NCBI GenBank assembly: GCA_949289305.1
Contig: CASENB010000005.1
Span: 57,179 to 121,178, forward strand
Length of the DNA stretch: 64,000 nucleotides
Direction: 5' to 3'
Origin: an uncultured Spirochaetales bacterium
Lineage (GTDB): Bacteria > Spirochaetota > Spirochaetia > Sphaerochaetales > Sphaerochaetaceae
Shown here: piece by piece, positions 26,237 through 35,975 of the stretch
Position numbering within the stretch: the stretch's first letter is position 1
Layout of the letters: the number at the start of each line of letters is the position of its first letter
Translations under genes and position numbers: made by a program
Notes under the pieces: model-generated
The model's database searches: none
Seen by the model: only the letters and a program-made list of their open reading frames with translations
Told to the model about the DNA's origin: nothing

Positions 26237-27353
26237 CATTTCTTTTCAAACTCTTTTGTAACGTCCTCTAAAAGTTCTCTTATAGGCAGATGCTGAGGAC
26301 AGATCTTCTCGCACTTGCCGCACTTAATGCATTCGGAAGCTTTTCCTCCTGTTGCAGTTATTGTATTATAATAATAATTTTGATTCCATGATTGGAATAT
26401 TTTCTTTCTATTGTAACATGCAAATAACTCTGGAATCTTTATTTTTCTAGGACAATCGTTATCTAACGTGCAGTAATGGCAGGCAGTACATTTAATCATG
26501 TTAAGGTTGTGAAAAACGTTATTAATCTTGCCTACTGCATCCATCTCTCTTTCATCAAGCTTTTTAAAATCCTTCATGAATGAGACATTTTCATTCATCT
26601 GGTCAAGACTGCTCATGCCCGATAGTACCATGAACATTCCATCAAAAGAGGCAGCGAACCTGATTGCAAGATTAGCAGCGTTTACTCCATTTAATGTCGA
26701 TAGCACTTCATTCGCTTTTTCTGGAAGATTTGTCAGCGTGCCACCTTTCACCGGCTCCATAACGATAACTGGCTTGTTATATTTCCTGCATACTTCATAT
26801 ACTTTTCTGCTCTCTACAGCTTCGTCTTCATAGTCCACATAATTAAACTGAATCTGAACTACTTCTATTCCATCTTGTTCATTTAAAATCTTTTCAAGTA
26901 CGTCAGCTTTGTCATGAAAAGATATTCCGATATGTTTTACCCTACCCTTTTCTTTCAGATCTCTTACAACATCATAAGCGTTTGTCCTTTTATATTTTTC
27001 ATAGATCTTAGCATCCTGAGCATGAAGCAGATAGAAATCAAAATAGTCAACGCCTGTTGCTTCAAGCTGCTTATTAAAAAGAGGAATTATATCCTCCTCT
27101 TTATCAAAGAAGTGGGTTGACAGCTTATTAGTTAGAGCGTATTTGCTTCTTTCATGCCTTTTACAAGACACTTGCGAATTGCAATCTCGCTTTTTCCATC
27201 TAAGTATCCGTGCGCGGTATCAAAATAGTTGAAACCGTTTTCTAAAAAGCGATCAACCATGAGATTCACTTGATCATAATCGACATCGTCTCCTTTCATC
27301 GGAAGTCTCATCATGCCAAATCCAAAATTCTTTTTAACATTATCAAAATACAT
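26236..27353 (-). pseudogene. Aldo-keto reductase with C-terminal Fe-S domain, frameshifted
   Basis: Two overlapping frames together make one protein of about 372 residues. The N-terminal part has the AKR motifs FGFGMMRLP and NYFDTAHGYLDG (catalytic aspartate and tyrosine). The C-terminal part continues with the lysine in KYALTNKLS, the histidine in YLLHAQD, and a ferredoxin-like tail (CTACHYC, DCPRKIKIPELF, CIKCGKCEKICP). The frame changes at the four-base A run (plus-strand T run 27159-27162): one added A restores CLVKRHERSKYALT. So the gene has a -1 lesion after about 65 codons, real or a consensus error. Enzymes of this layout are common in anaerobes; the substrate is unknown. Confidence 0.82.
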
Positions 27354-27443
27354 AATATCTCCTGAGAGTATTATTGCAGTTAAAGTAAGCTTTAAGGCAA
27401 GAGAAACCCACTCTGAACGAGAAGTATTCAGAGTGGGGAAAAG

Positions 27444-28121
27444 TCAAATCGCTTTTTTCAGTTTCTCAAGAGCGTTTTTGTATGTATTGCCGATATTGCG
27501 AGAACTTATGCCGAGCTCAAGAGAAATCTGGTTGAATCGTTTTTTATCAAAGCCGAAGCTTCCGCTCACGCTTTTAACAACGTATTGCTCTTTCTCATCA
27601 AGCTGCTCAATCTTTTTTTCTAGTTCATCAACCATCATCTCATCTATTAAAGAAGGAGCGAAATCTTCGGTTCTTTCAAATGCTAAAAAAGTCATATCCT
27701 CATCATCATTCACTTCTTCATCCAGATAGAATGGATTAAGCTTATAACTTATCTTTTCGCACTCATTTATGTCCTTTTCTTTCAACCCCGTATGTTCTAA
27801 AATATAACTTCTAGATTCGTTGATTTTCTTAGCCTTCTTGATCTTGCTTATCTGCTCAATGCGATATGAAGGGAAATGAACAAGATACGATTTTGTTTTT
27901 AATGCCTTTCTCATTTCAAGCCTTATTCCATAATCTATATAAGAAGAAAAAGCCGTCCCCTTATTAAAATCAAACTTTCTAAGAGCGGTAATAAAACCAA
28001 GACGCGCATCTTGAAGGAAATCCTCATAGCTTAAAGATGGAGAATTAGAATAGCTATAATATTCCCCTGCAATCTTTCTTATAAGAGGTTCATAATCGGA
28101 TAATAGTTTTTTCTCGTCCAT
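27444..28121 (-). CDS. Sigma-70-family RNA polymerase sigma factor
   Basis: A 225-residue protein. Residues 8-75 match sigma region 2 (YEDFLQDARLGFITALRKFDFNKGTAFSSYIDYGIRLEMRKAL), and the C-terminal 50 residues match region 4, with a helix-turn-helix in QISLELGISSRNIGNTYKNALEKLK. The middle is acidic and replaces a normal region 3. It is smaller than a housekeeping sigma factor and resembles alternative sigma factors of the sigma-28/sporulation size class. I cannot name its regulon. It stands alone between the aldo-keto reductase gene and a divergent LysR gene. Confidence 0.75.
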   Translation of the reverse strand: MDEKKLLSDYEPLIRKIAGEYYSYSNSPSLSYEDFLQDARLGFITALRKFDFNKGTAFSSYIDYGIRLEMRKALKTKSYLVHFPSYRIEQISKIKKAKKINESRSYILEHTGLKEKDINECEKISYKLNPFYLDEEVNDDEDMTFLAFERTEDFAPSLIDEMMVDELEKKIEQLDEKEQYVVKSVSGSFGFDKKRFNQISLELGISSRNIGNTYKNALEKLKKAI

Positions 28122-28260
28122 TTCGTCTCCTTTTTATCTGTCTCTTTTATACTCCTAGGTGTAGGACATATAAGGTCCAAGTAAAAAATTTTTCAGCTTT
28201 TTTTAGTTTTTGATTGCTTATTGCCTTTTTCTTAAGCAAAAGAAATAGTAATTTTTAATT

Positions 28261-29139
28261 ATGCTTGAAATTGAAGATCTTAACCTGTTATCCATTCTTT
28301 ATGAGACGAAAAGCATGAAAGAGACTGCAAAGGCTCTAAAAATCAAAGATGCAAGCGTTAAGTCGAAACTGGATCAAATCGAAACTAAGATCTCTATAAA
28401 ACTCGTAAGCCTGAATGCCGATGCCGTCATATTTACAAACGCCGGTCTTTCTCTTGCAAAAGATGCCGAGTACATCATCAAATATATAAGGTCTGCAATC
28501 ACGAACAGCCAGATAATAGACATGGATGACAAGATGAAGCTTAAAGTCGGTTCAGCAATCTTCTCTCCAGACAGAATTCTTTTGAGTTCTTTAGAAGGCC
28601 TTAAGGATGAATTAAAGAATATTGAAATAGAGAGAGTCCATGTCTTTTCAATGGAGGAGACTTTAAAACACCTAGAAAGCCATGTGGACATCCTTTCCAC
28701 ATACTATGACGACAGGCTTTTAAAAAAGTACTCTTTAAGCGCTTTGGAGCTTAAAAAAGAGAAAGCGATGATCGCGCTTTCTAACAAAAGCGAACTAAAA
28801 GATTTAAGTCTATTAGATATTGAAGATCTTTATGGCAAAAGACTATACATATACAAAAAAGGATATTTAAAAGCGTTCGATCAGATAAGGGCCGATATAA
28901 AAGAATATCATAAGAGCATTGAGGTCGAAACAATAGACTCATTTGATTTGAATCTTGAAAATAAGATCGATGAAGAGGACGCATGTCTTTTGACTTTCAA
29001 AGAGATGGAAGGATGTTTTTCAGATCTTATTCTCAAACCAGTATTATGGAATTACAGCACTCAGTTTGGAATTCTTTACAAAAAAGATGCAAACGACAAA
29101 GTGAAAAAAGTGATAAACCTTCTTAAAGCTCAAAACTAA
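28261..29139 (+). CDS. LysR-family transcriptional regulator
   Basis: A 292-residue protein with an N-terminal helix-turn-helix of LysR form (LNLLSILYETKSMKETAKALKIKDASVKSKLDQIE, residues 6-41) and a periplasmic-binding-like effector domain from about residue 90 (KLKVGSAIFSPDRIL). It diverges from the usual consensus (for example, no SQPALS motif), so a specialised spirochaetal branch is likely. Its neighbours are a divergent sigma factor gene and a small helical protein gene 43 bp downstream. The target is unknown. Confidence 0.75.
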   Translation: MLEIEDLNLLSILYETKSMKETAKALKIKDASVKSKLDQIETKISIKLVSLNADAVIFTNAGLSLAKDAEYIIKYIRSAITNSQIIDMDDKMKLKVGSAIFSPDRILLSSLEGLKDELKNIEIERVHVFSMEETLKHLESHVDILSTYYDDRLLKKYSLSALELKKEKAMIALSNKSELKDLSLLDIEDLYGKRLYIYKKGYLKAFDQIRADIKEYHKSIEVETIDSFDLNLENKIDEEDACLLTFKEMEGCFSDLILKPVLWNYSTQFGILYKKDANDKVKKVINLLKAQN

Positions 29140-29182
29140 GATACTAGCACTTTAGATCTTTGTCCTATATTATATTTAGTAT

Positions 29183-29572
29183 ATGGACGTACTTGAAAAA
29201 ATATTAGAAGACGAAGAGCTGAAAAAAACGCTTGATCAAATCAAAGGCTATGACAAATACAACGAAGAAGAGTCTCTTACGATACTGCTCTCTCTTGCAT
29301 TCATGCAAAACGGCGATCGTAGGGCTTCTGACTTGCTTAAACCTCTATATGAAGATGACAGGTTTAAAAACGATCCGGAGCTAAGCTACTGGTATTCATC
29401 TTCAATACTAGCATCGGCAGAAAGCCTTGAAGATTATATCCTTGCAAAAGGAATAATGCTTGATGCGCTCTCATTCGGACTAAAAGAGCTGATGGAAAAA
29501 GATGCGCTGAACAAGATATCTTATGCTGAAGAGAAAATTACCTCGCTGCTTACTGATGACAAAGAAGAATAA
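29183..29572 (+). CDS. Small helical protein, TPR-like, unknown function
   Basis: A 129-residue acidic protein predicted to be almost all helix. Segments such as LTILLSLAFMQNGDRRASDLLKPLYED and ELSYWYSSSILAS have the spacing of tetratricopeptide helices, though too few to be sure. There is no signal peptide or membrane segment. It lies between the LysR gene and tig, each with short spacing. I do not recognise the family. Confidence 0.6.
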   Translation: MDVLEKILEDEELKKTLDQIKGYDKYNEEESLTILLSLAFMQNGDRRASDLLKPLYEDDRFKNDPELSYWYSSSILASAESLEDYILAKGIMLDALSFGLKELMEKDALNKISYAEEKITSLLTDDKEE

Positions 29573-29634
29573 AACTATTATATTATGATGGTTTATTAGA
29601 TTTAATTAGAAAATCGATATAAGGAAGGACAAAC

Positions 29635-30969
29635 ATGATTGTCGAGAAAAGCACAAAAGAATTAGAGCATTCACAGCTCGCTCTAACAATTACAGTAGAT
29701 AGTAAGAGCATCGAAGAAGCTTACGAAGAGAGACTGAAGAAATATCAGAAGGAACTGACACTTCCAGGATTCAGAAAAGGTAAGACTCCGGTAAGCGTAT
29801 TAGAGAAGAAGTACGGAGATTCAATCAGAGAAGAGAGTACGTTTGCTCTTCTAGAAAGCAGCCTAGAAGAGGCTTACAAGGATTTAGATGACAAGCAAAA
29901 GCCACTTCCATATTCAACACCTGTTCTTCAAGATGAAGAGAAGCTCGTTCCATTTAAAAAGGGTGAAGATGTAACGTTTACTGTACATTACGATGTAAGA
30001 CCGACTGTTGATGTTAAGGACTACAAGAACAGAGAGTTCGAAATCGACGGTGTGGAAGTAACAGATGAAGATGTAAATGCGGAAGTCGAGAAGATCAGAG
30101 AGACAAACGCAATTACAAGAAGCAAGGACGGCGCATTAGAGAAAGGCAACATCGCCACTATCGACTACGTAGAACTTGACAAGGATGGAAATGAGGTTGC
30201 ATCAACAGAGAGAAAAGGATTCACTTTCACTCTCGGTTCAGGCTACAACTACTACATGATCGATGAAGATATCGTCGGAATGAAGAAAGGTGATGAGAAG
30301 ATCATCGAGAAGACATACTCAGATGATGTTACAGGACCGTTAAAAGGACAGAGCATCAAGTTGAAAGTCAAAGTAAACGAAGTAAAGGTAAGAGAGCTTC
30401 CAGAGCTTGATGATGAGTTTGCACAGGACGTAAAAGAGGAATACAAGACTCTTGACGACCTTAAGAATGCTGAAAAGGCAAAGCTTCTAAAAGAAGTTGA
30501 CGAGGCGTTGAAGAACATCAAGATCACGTCCTTAATGAACAAACTTGTAGAAGAAACGAAGTTCAATGTTCCACAGTCAATGCTTGATGCGCATCTAGAG
30601 CAGAACTGGAGACAGTTCATCAGCCAGAGCGGCCTAGATGAGAAAACGCTCAACAAGTTCATGCAGATGCAAGGAGAAAGCAAAGAAAGCATCTTAGCTC
30701 AGTGGAAGGAAGGAGCTGAAAAGGAGCTTAGAGAGCAGCTTATTCTTGATGCAATTAAAGACAAAGAGAACTTCCAGGTGAATGAGGAAGAGTTCAACAA
30801 GAGATGCGAAGAGGATCTCAAGAACGTAGCAGAAGAGAACAAGGAATTCTACAAAGAAATGCTCAAAGACGATATGCAGTATGCAATGGTTGTTCCATTC
30901 CTTCTAGAGAACAACAATTTCAAGGAAGGAAAAGAGAAAAAGAGCTACAAAGAGTTCTTCAACAAATAA
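29635..30969 (+). CDS. tig: Trigger factor (ribosome-associated chaperone and prolyl isomerase)
   Basis: A 444-residue chaperone that meets nascent chains at the ribosome exit. The N-terminal domain has the ribosome-docking signature LPGFRKGKTPVSVLEKKYG (about residues 43-61). The middle FKBP-like domain is seen around residues 165-240 (IATIDYVELDKDGN, FTLGSGYNYYMIDEDIVGMKKGDEK). The rest is the helical arm region. A GGAAGG site precedes the start. It is followed by clpP and clpX, the usual order in bacteria, with a small hairpin between tig and clpP. Confidence 0.95.
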   Translation: MIVEKSTKELEHSQLALTITVDSKSIEEAYEERLKKYQKELTLPGFRKGKTPVSVLEKKYGDSIREESTFALLESSLEEAYKDLDDKQKPLPYSTPVLQDEEKLVPFKKGEDVTFTVHYDVRPTVDVKDYKNREFEIDGVEVTDEDVNAEVEKIRETNAITRSKDGALEKGNIATIDYVELDKDGNEVASTERKGFTFTLGSGYNYYMIDEDIVGMKKGDEKIIEKTYSDDVTGPLKGQSIKLKVKVNEVKVRELPELDDEFAQDVKEEYKTLDDLKNAEKAKLLKEVDEALKNIKITSLMNKLVEETKFNVPQSMLDAHLEQNWRQFISQSGLDEKTLNKFMQMQGESKESILAQWKEGAEKELREQLILDAIKDKENFQVNEEEFNKRCEEDLKNVAEENKEFYKEMLKDDMQYAMVVPFLLENNNFKEGKEKKSYKEFFNK

Positions 30970-30983
30970 AAAACACTTTTTAA

Positions 30984-31010
30984 TCGGAGGCTCGCCTCCG
31001 ATATATTTTT
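30984..31010 (+). terminator. Short hairpin between tig and clpP
   Basis: TCGGAGG and CCTCCGA form a 7-bp stem with a CTCG loop, followed by TATATTTTT. The weak stem and mixed T-tract suggest partial termination, allowing tig to exceed clpP and clpX. Confidence 0.6.
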
Positions 31011-31019
31011 GGAGATAAC

Positions 31020-31628
31020 TTGAAAGAGAAACTACATAATCTTGTTCCCTATGTTGTAGAACAGTCGGGAACAGGGGAAAGACAATACGACATCTTTTCA
31101 CGCCTGTTAAAAGACAGGATCATATTCTTAGACGGAGAGATAAACGATCAAACCGCCGATCTAGTTGTTGCACAGTTGCTCTTTTTGGAGGGCGAAAATC
31201 CTGAAAAAGAGATCAACATGTATATTAACAGTCCAGGAGGAAGCGTAACAGCCGGTCTTGCAATATACGATACGATGCAATATGTCGCATGCCCTATAAA
31301 CACGCTTTGCATGGGACAGGCATGTTCAATGGCAAGCATCATCCTTGCAGCAGGAACAAAAGGGAAGCGAAGCATTCTCCCAAATGCAAGAGTTATGATA
31401 CATCAGCCATATGGCGGCGCAGAGGGACAAGCAAGCGATATAATCGTTGCAAACAGGGAGCTTCAGAGAATCAAGGAAGTTACAACGAGAATACTCAGCT
31501 ATCATACAGGAAAAAGTGAAAACGAGATCTTAAAGGATATCGAAAGAGACTGCTATATGAACGCCGTAGAAGCAAAAGAATACGGAATCGTAGACAGCGT
31601 TGTGGAGAGGAAAAAATGGCTAGAGTAA
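31020..31628 (+). CDS. clpP: ATP-dependent Clp protease proteolytic subunit
   Basis: A 202-residue serine peptidase that forms the double-ring chamber fed by ClpX. The catalytic triad is present: serine in GQACSMAS (about residue 99), histidine in VMIHQPYGG (about 124) and aspartate in ERDCYM (about 173). The start is TTG 31020, because GGAG lies 5-8 bases upstream and the N-terminal residues needed for ring gating ([23 protein letters not shown]) follow directly; no ATG start gives them. The gene overlaps clpX by 13 bp. Confidence 0.95.
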   Translation: MKEKLHNLVPYVVEQSGTGERQYDIFSRLLKDRIIFLDGEINDQTADLVVAQLLFLEGENPEKEINMYINSPGGSVTAGLAIYDTMQYVACPINTLCMGQACSMASIILAAGTKGKRSILPNARVMIHQPYGGAEGQASDIIVANRELQRIKEVTTRILSYHTGKSENEILKDIERDCYMNAVEAKEYGIVDSVVERKKWLE

Positions 31629-32869
31629 GATATTGCTCATTTTGCGGAAGAAGCGCGGAAGAAGCGGGACAGCTTATAACGGCTAGCGGAGTTGCAATCT
31701 GTCATGACTGCGCTCATACTTGCGTTGAGATGTTCGACAGCCAGCCGAAAAGCGATTCATCAGCTCCAGATCTAGACAGAATTCCTACGCCTAAAGAGAT
31801 AAAAGAATATCTTGATGATTATGTCATTGGGCAGGATCAGGCGAAAAGAGTCCTCTCTGTTGCAGTATATAACCATTACAAAAGGATAAAGAACAAGAGC
31901 AAGATAGAAAAAGAAGGCATAGAACTCGATAAATCCAACATCCTGCTTATCGGCCCGACGGGAACGGGAAAGACGCTGCTTGCAAGAACTCTTGCTAAAA
32001 AGCTCAGCGTACCATTTGCCATTGCAGATGCGACAACGCTAACCGAAGCAGGTTATGTAGGAGAAGACGTTGAGAACATCCTTTTAAAACTTATCGATGC
32101 TGCAGATTACAACATTGAAAAGGCAGAAAAAGGCATTATCTTCATAGACGAAATCGATAAGATTGCCAAAAAGGGAGAGAACGTTTCTATCACGAGGGAC
32201 GTATCGGGCGAAGGCGTTCAGCAGGCGCTTTTAAAGATCATAGAAGGAACGGTCGCATCAGTTCCTCCTCAGGGTGGAAGAAAACATCCAAATCAGGAGA
32301 TGATCAAAATCAATACGAGGGACATACTCTTTATCTGCGGAGGCGCTTTCGTAGGACTTGATAAGGTAATCGAGAGAAGAACTGCATCTTCAACTTTCGG
32401 ATTTGGTACGACAGTTGCAAAAAAGAGCGAAGAAGATTTAAGAGCCATCTATGCACAACTGCATCCTGACGATCTCGTAAAATTCGGTCTGATTCCTGAG
32501 TTCATCGGTCGTCTTCCGATACACGTAACGCTCGATGATTTAAAGATTGAAGATCTCAAGAGGATCATCACAGAGCCTAAAAACTCTATTATAAAGCAAT
32601 ATAAGGCATCATTTGCACTTGATGGAATCGATTTGGATTTCACCGACGAGGCCGTATCTGCAATTGCAGAAAAGGCATTCAAGCAGAAAACCGGAGCAAG
32701 AGGCCTAAGAAGCATTGTAGAAAATCTTATGCTTGACGTTTCATACGACATACCATCGCTTAGCGATGTAAAGAAAGTCGTTATAACAAGAGAGAACGTT
32801 GAGAAGAACACGAAGCCGACGGTTATTAGAATAGGTGACGATGAAAAACTTATTTCCTCCACTATCTAA
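31616..32869 (+). CDS. clpX: ATP-dependent Clp protease ATP-binding subunit
   Basis: A 417-residue AAA+ unfoldase that recognises substrates and feeds them to ClpP. An N-terminal zinc-binding domain has four cysteines (CSFCGRS and CHDCAHTC, residues 6-36). The AAA+ core has Walker A GPTGTGKT (about 117-124), Walker [10 protein letters not shown] (about 180-188), the pore loop GYVGED and sensor motifs FIGRLP and TGARGLR. The ClpP-docking IGF-type loop appears as FGF in STFGFGTT. It overlaps clpP by 13 bp and the following DHH gene by 29 bp. Confidence 0.96.
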   Translation: MARVRYCSFCGRSAEEAGQLITASGVAICHDCAHTCVEMFDSQPKSDSSAPDLDRIPTPKEIKEYLDDYVIGQDQAKRVLSVAVYNHYKRIKNKSKIEKEGIELDKSNILLIGPTGTGKTLLARTLAKKLSVPFAIADATTLTEAGYVGEDVENILLKLIDAADYNIEKAEKGIIFIDEIDKIAKKGENVSITRDVSGEGVQQALLKIIEGTVASVPPQGGRKHPNQEMIKINTRDILFICGGAFVGLDKVIERRTASSTFGFGTTVAKKSEEDLRAIYAQLHPDDLVKFGLIPEFIGRLPIHVTLDDLKIEDLKRIITEPKNSIIKQYKASFALDGIDLDFTDEAVSAIAEKAFKQKTGARGLRSIVENLMLDVSYDIPSLSDVKKVVITRENVEKNTKPTVIRIGDDEKLISSTI

Positions 32870-33824
32870 GGAGATTGTAAAATTAATCAATGAGAGAGAC
32901 AGCGTCGCAGTAGTGACACACATAAATCCTGACGGAGATGCTGTCTACTCTTCATTGGCCTTAAGAGAAATATTAAAGAAGCTAAACAAGAACGTATATC
33001 TTTTCAACGATGGCCCTTTTGGAAGAAAGGATGTAAAAGAATACGAAGGCGAATTTTTAAAAACAGTCGACAAAAAGCTAATAAAAGACGAAGATCTATT
33101 AATTATTCTCGACTGCTCAACAGAAGACAGGCCAGGCCTAGTCTATCAAGAGCTTAAGCATCTTGAGACAATCGTAATAGACCACCACTCTTCTGGCCGC
33201 CCATTTTATAAGAAGGAACTTTCATACATAGTCCCTTCCTCCCCTTCTACGACTTTGCTCATAGACGAACTGCGTCTAGCTCTATCGGTACCTTTGGATA
33301 AGAAGATTGCGGAATTTCTCATGTTAGGCTTTTTAACAGATTCAGGATTCTTCCATTTCATCAGCCAGGAACAGGCGCCAGATAGTTTTAAAAAGGTCAC
33401 ATCATTTGTTGAAACAGGTCTTAACCCATATGAGCTTTACGACAGACTCCATGACGGGAAGAAGCTCAGCGATATAAAAGCAGTTGCGAAAATAATAGAA
33501 AATGCCGAAAGCTATTTCAACGGCAAGCTTCTTATCTCTTATGAGACAAAAGATATCGTAACTGCAGAGCGCCCATCTGACGACGTATACCACAGTCTTT
33601 TAGAATCAGATGGCGTTTATGCCGTTGTGCTTATAAAAGAGAAAGAAGATGGCATCGAGTTCGGTTTCAGAGCTAAGCAGAACAAGGGCGTAGATGTCGG
33701 CTTTATCGCTTCTACTTTTGGAGGCGGAGGTCACAGGCTTGCAGCAGGAGCCACAGTAAAAGGAATTTCGATAGAAGAGGCAAAGAAGAAGATAATTGAG
33801 ATCTTTTCTTCCATTTTAAATTAA
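32841..33824 (+). CDS. DHH-family phosphoesterase (NrnA-like)
   Basis: A 327-residue DHH/DHHA1 protein. The metal-binding motifs are THINPDGDA (about residues 26-34), ILDCS (about 91-95), the DHH itself in VIDHHSSG (about 115-122) and a C-terminal [10 protein letters not shown] (about 294-303). NrnA proteins degrade oligoribonucleotides and dephosphorylate pAp; cyclic-di-AMP hydrolases share the fold. The start at ATG 32841 overlaps the end of clpX; GTG two codons earlier is possible. A terminator follows. Confidence 0.85.
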   Translation: MKNLFPPLSKEIVKLINERDSVAVVTHINPDGDAVYSSLALREILKKLNKNVYLFNDGPFGRKDVKEYEGEFLKTVDKKLIKDEDLLIILDCSTEDRPGLVYQELKHLETIVIDHHSSGRPFYKKELSYIVPSSPSTTLLIDELRLALSVPLDKKIAEFLMLGFLTDSGFFHFISQEQAPDSFKKVTSFVETGLNPYELYDRLHDGKKLSDIKAVAKIIENAESYFNGKLLISYETKDIVTAERPSDDVYHSLLESDGVYAVVLIKEKEDGIEFGFRAKQNKGVDVGFIASTFGGGGHRLAAGATVKGISIEEAKKKIIEIFSSILN

Positions 33825-33830
33825 TTCTTT

Positions 33831-33864
33831 AAAGCGCCTAAAATAATAATGGCGCTTTTATTTT
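33831..33864 (+). terminator. Terminator after the clp-DHH operon
   Basis: AAAGCGCC (33831-33838) and GGCGCTTT (33851-33858) form an 8-bp stem, followed by TATTTTTT. Confidence 0.85.
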
Positions 33865-33911
33865 TTCACATCATTTCTCCCCTATTGCTTGAAAAAAGCA
33901 AAGGAGAAAAG

Positions 33912-34967
33912 ATGAAAGAAAAAGCAAAGCGATATGAATATTTGACGGCAGAAGTCCTAAAATATAATAAAATGGAAGAAGGGGATGAAAAGCAAAAGTT
34001 CGAAAAAGAACTTCTAGATAAGATAGATCCCCTTTTATATGAAATACCAATCGATGAATGCTATATCGATTTTGAAAACGTTGCAGAATTCTATCTATCA
34101 GAGCATGACCGCCTTCTTTCAATGATAAAAAGCTACGTGATATGCAAATTGAGCTTTTACAATTACCTATGCCAGATCCTTAGGAAAAGAGCTTCTATGT
34201 TTATTATAAGAAAAAGCAGAAAAGACAATAATATATTTAAATGCGTCTGCTATGCGGACATAGATTTTCCATTTAATGAAAACCACAGCGACTGGAAGAA
34301 GATTTATTCAGAAAATGACAATGACGACTATGACGATATTCTAAACAAGATAGAAAAAGAAGAGAGAGAAGACCTTTTTTTTCTAACAGGGGCTTACGAT
34401 AATTTTACGTTAAAGGAACTATCCGAGCATATAATAATGGTGAAAGAATACAAAAAAGAAAGAAGTCTCAGTAAAAAGGAAGAGAAGATAAGAACAGCCC
34501 TTGAAAAAAGAAAAACTAGAAAAGACTTCTTATGCCTGCTTTTATATGTGCCTTCAAATATGATAATCCATAATAGCCTGGAAATATCGAACGTGCTTTC
34601 AATAGATGAAGAAGCTGTCCTGCGTTTATTTATTTTAAAAGACGGCATCTTAAGGCCAAAGCAGAAGAATATGAACCATTTGAGATCTCTTATGATCAAA
34701 TATTATCGATTGATGCTGACTGCGAGCATTGAAAGAAATTCAAGCAATGATGAAAAAGAGAAAAAAACGCTATATAAGAAAGAGGAACGGTATAAGAGGT
34801 TTTATAATAAATATTTTTCTAAGACAAAAAAGTATTATAAAGGACTTTCGCAAGGCGAAATAGGAAAGATTTTAATGAAATCCAGGGCGTCTGTATGCCA
34901 CTCCATAAAAAGCATAGTCGGTTTGCTAAATACAATATGCGAGGAAAATGATATAATCCAAGCATGA
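33912..34967 (+). CDS. Divergent sigma-like protein of unknown role
   Basis: A 351-residue highly charged soluble protein. A segment in the first half (SYVICKLSFYNYLCQILRKRASM) resembles the core helix of sigma region 2, and the C-terminal part (LSQGEIGKILMKSRASVCHSIKSIVGLL) has a clear helix-turn-helix as in region 4. The two are separated by about 180 residues of lysine/glutamate-rich coil. The start at 33912 follows AAAGGAG; an in-frame ATG 63 bp earlier overlaps the terminator. It ends in an ATGA overlap with a lipoprotein gene, so the two are translated together. A regulator role is inferred from these two segments only. Confidence 0.55.
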   Translation: MKEKAKRYEYLTAEVLKYNKMEEGDEKQKFEKELLDKIDPLLYEIPIDECYIDFENVAEFYLSEHDRLLSMIKSYVICKLSFYNYLCQILRKRASMFIIRKSRKDNNIFKCVCYADIDFPFNENHSDWKKIYSENDNDDYDDILNKIEKEEREDLFFLTGAYDNFTLKELSEHIIMVKEYKKERSLSKKEEKIRTALEKRKTRKDFLCLLLYVPSNMIIHNSLEISNVLSIDEEAVLRLFILKDGILRPKQKNMNHLRSLMIKYYRLMLTASIERNSSNDEKEKKTLYKKEERYKRFYNKYFSKTKKYYKGLSQGEIGKILMKSRASVCHSIKSIVGLLNTICEENDIIQA

Positions 34968-35341
34968 AAAAGCTCTCTGTCATACTTATCTTGGCCGCCC
35001 TGCTCTTCTCATGTGCCACAAGCAGCGGTTCTGTAGGCAGAGAAGAGAGTAAGAATAGCGATAGTTATTGCATTTCATTTGTCATTTCAAACAGGTATTA
35101 TGCTATGCTAGTGGAAGAAGACGATTCATTTCTTCTTACAGTGCCGGAACTTCTAATCGTTGATTTGAAGATGAACAGATACGTAAACAAAAACGGGCAG
35201 ATTTTACTTGTAAATACGAAAAAGAACATAAACATAAAACTCTACAAGGACTATCTCTTTTACAGCCAAGGAAGATATTATGCCTACCTAAGCTACTCGG
35301 AGATTTTAAAAGAAGCGAGGGACTATTACCACATAAGCTAG
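34964..35341 (+). CDS. Small putative lipoprotein, unknown
   Basis: A 125-residue protein with a lipoprotein signal peptide: KK, a hydrophobic stretch, and the lipobox LLFSC (cysteine 17), followed by a serine-rich linker. The mature part ends in a tyrosine-rich segment (YKDYLFYSQGRYYAYLSYS). It overlaps the sigma-like gene by 4 bp and lies 19 bp before rdgB. I recognise no family. Translational coupling suggests it works with, or anchors, the preceding protein's pathway. Confidence 0.65.
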   Translation: MKKLSVILILAALLFSCATSSGSVGREESKNSDSYCISFVISNRYYAMLVEEDDSFLLTVPELLIVDLKMNRYVNKNGQILLVNTKKNINIKLYKDYLFYSQGRYYAYLSYSEILKEARDYYHIS

Positions 35342-35360
35342 TATTTGCTATATTCAAGAT

Positions 35361-35975
35361 ATGAAACTATATCTAGCAAGCAATAACGAACATAAAAGAC
35401 AGGAATTCAAAGAGTTTTTCAAAGACTACGAGATAATCCTTCCAAAAGATGAAGGAATAGATTTCGACGTCGATGAGACAGGAAAGAGCTATGTGGAGAA
35501 CGCCCTTTTAAAAGCCGAAGCGCTTTACAGCATAATACGCAAGCCATGCATTGCAGACGATTCTGGATTAAGCGTAAAGGCTCTTGACGGAGGGCCTGGG
35601 ATTTACAGCGCAAGATACGGAAGCGATAAGGGATTAAAGACAGACAAGGAAAAATACGAGTATCTATTAAAGAATATGGAAGACGTAGAAGACAGAAGCG
35701 CAAAATTCATTTGCGCCATGGTCCTTATAGTAGATGAGAATGATAAATATGTCGTTGAAAAATCGGTAAAAGGATATATAACAAAAGAGCCTACAGGAAG
35801 CCTCGGCTTCGGATACGATCCTGTATTTTTCAATATCGAGGCTAATGAAGTCGGAGGAAACCTTACGACAAGAGAGAAGAACACGTACTCGCACAGGGCG
35901 AAAGCGGCGTTCTTTATCAATTCAATTTTAGAAAAGGAGAAAATTAGAATATGCAAAGAAATGAACAAAAACTGA
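35361..35975 (+). CDS. rdgB: XTP/dITP pyrophosphatase (RdgB/HAM1 family)
   Basis: A 204-residue house-cleaning enzyme that hydrolyses non-canonical purine triphosphates to their monophosphates. Family marks are LASNNEHKRQEF (residues 4-15), ENALLKAEAL, the catalytic ADDSGLSVKALDGGPGIYSARY (about 69-90), GSLGFGYDPVF (about 147-157) and the C-terminal SHRAKA (about 177-182). It overlaps pepF by 25 bp. Confidence 0.93.
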   Translation: MKLYLASNNEHKRQEFKEFFKDYEIILPKDEGIDFDVDETGKSYVENALLKAEALYSIIRKPCIADDSGLSVKALDGGPGIYSARYGSDKGLKTDKEKYEYLLKNMEDVEDRSAKFICAMVLIVDENDKYVVEKSVKGYITKEPTGSLGFGYDPVFFNIEANEVGGNLTTREKNTYSHRAKAAFFINSILEKEKIRICKEMNKN

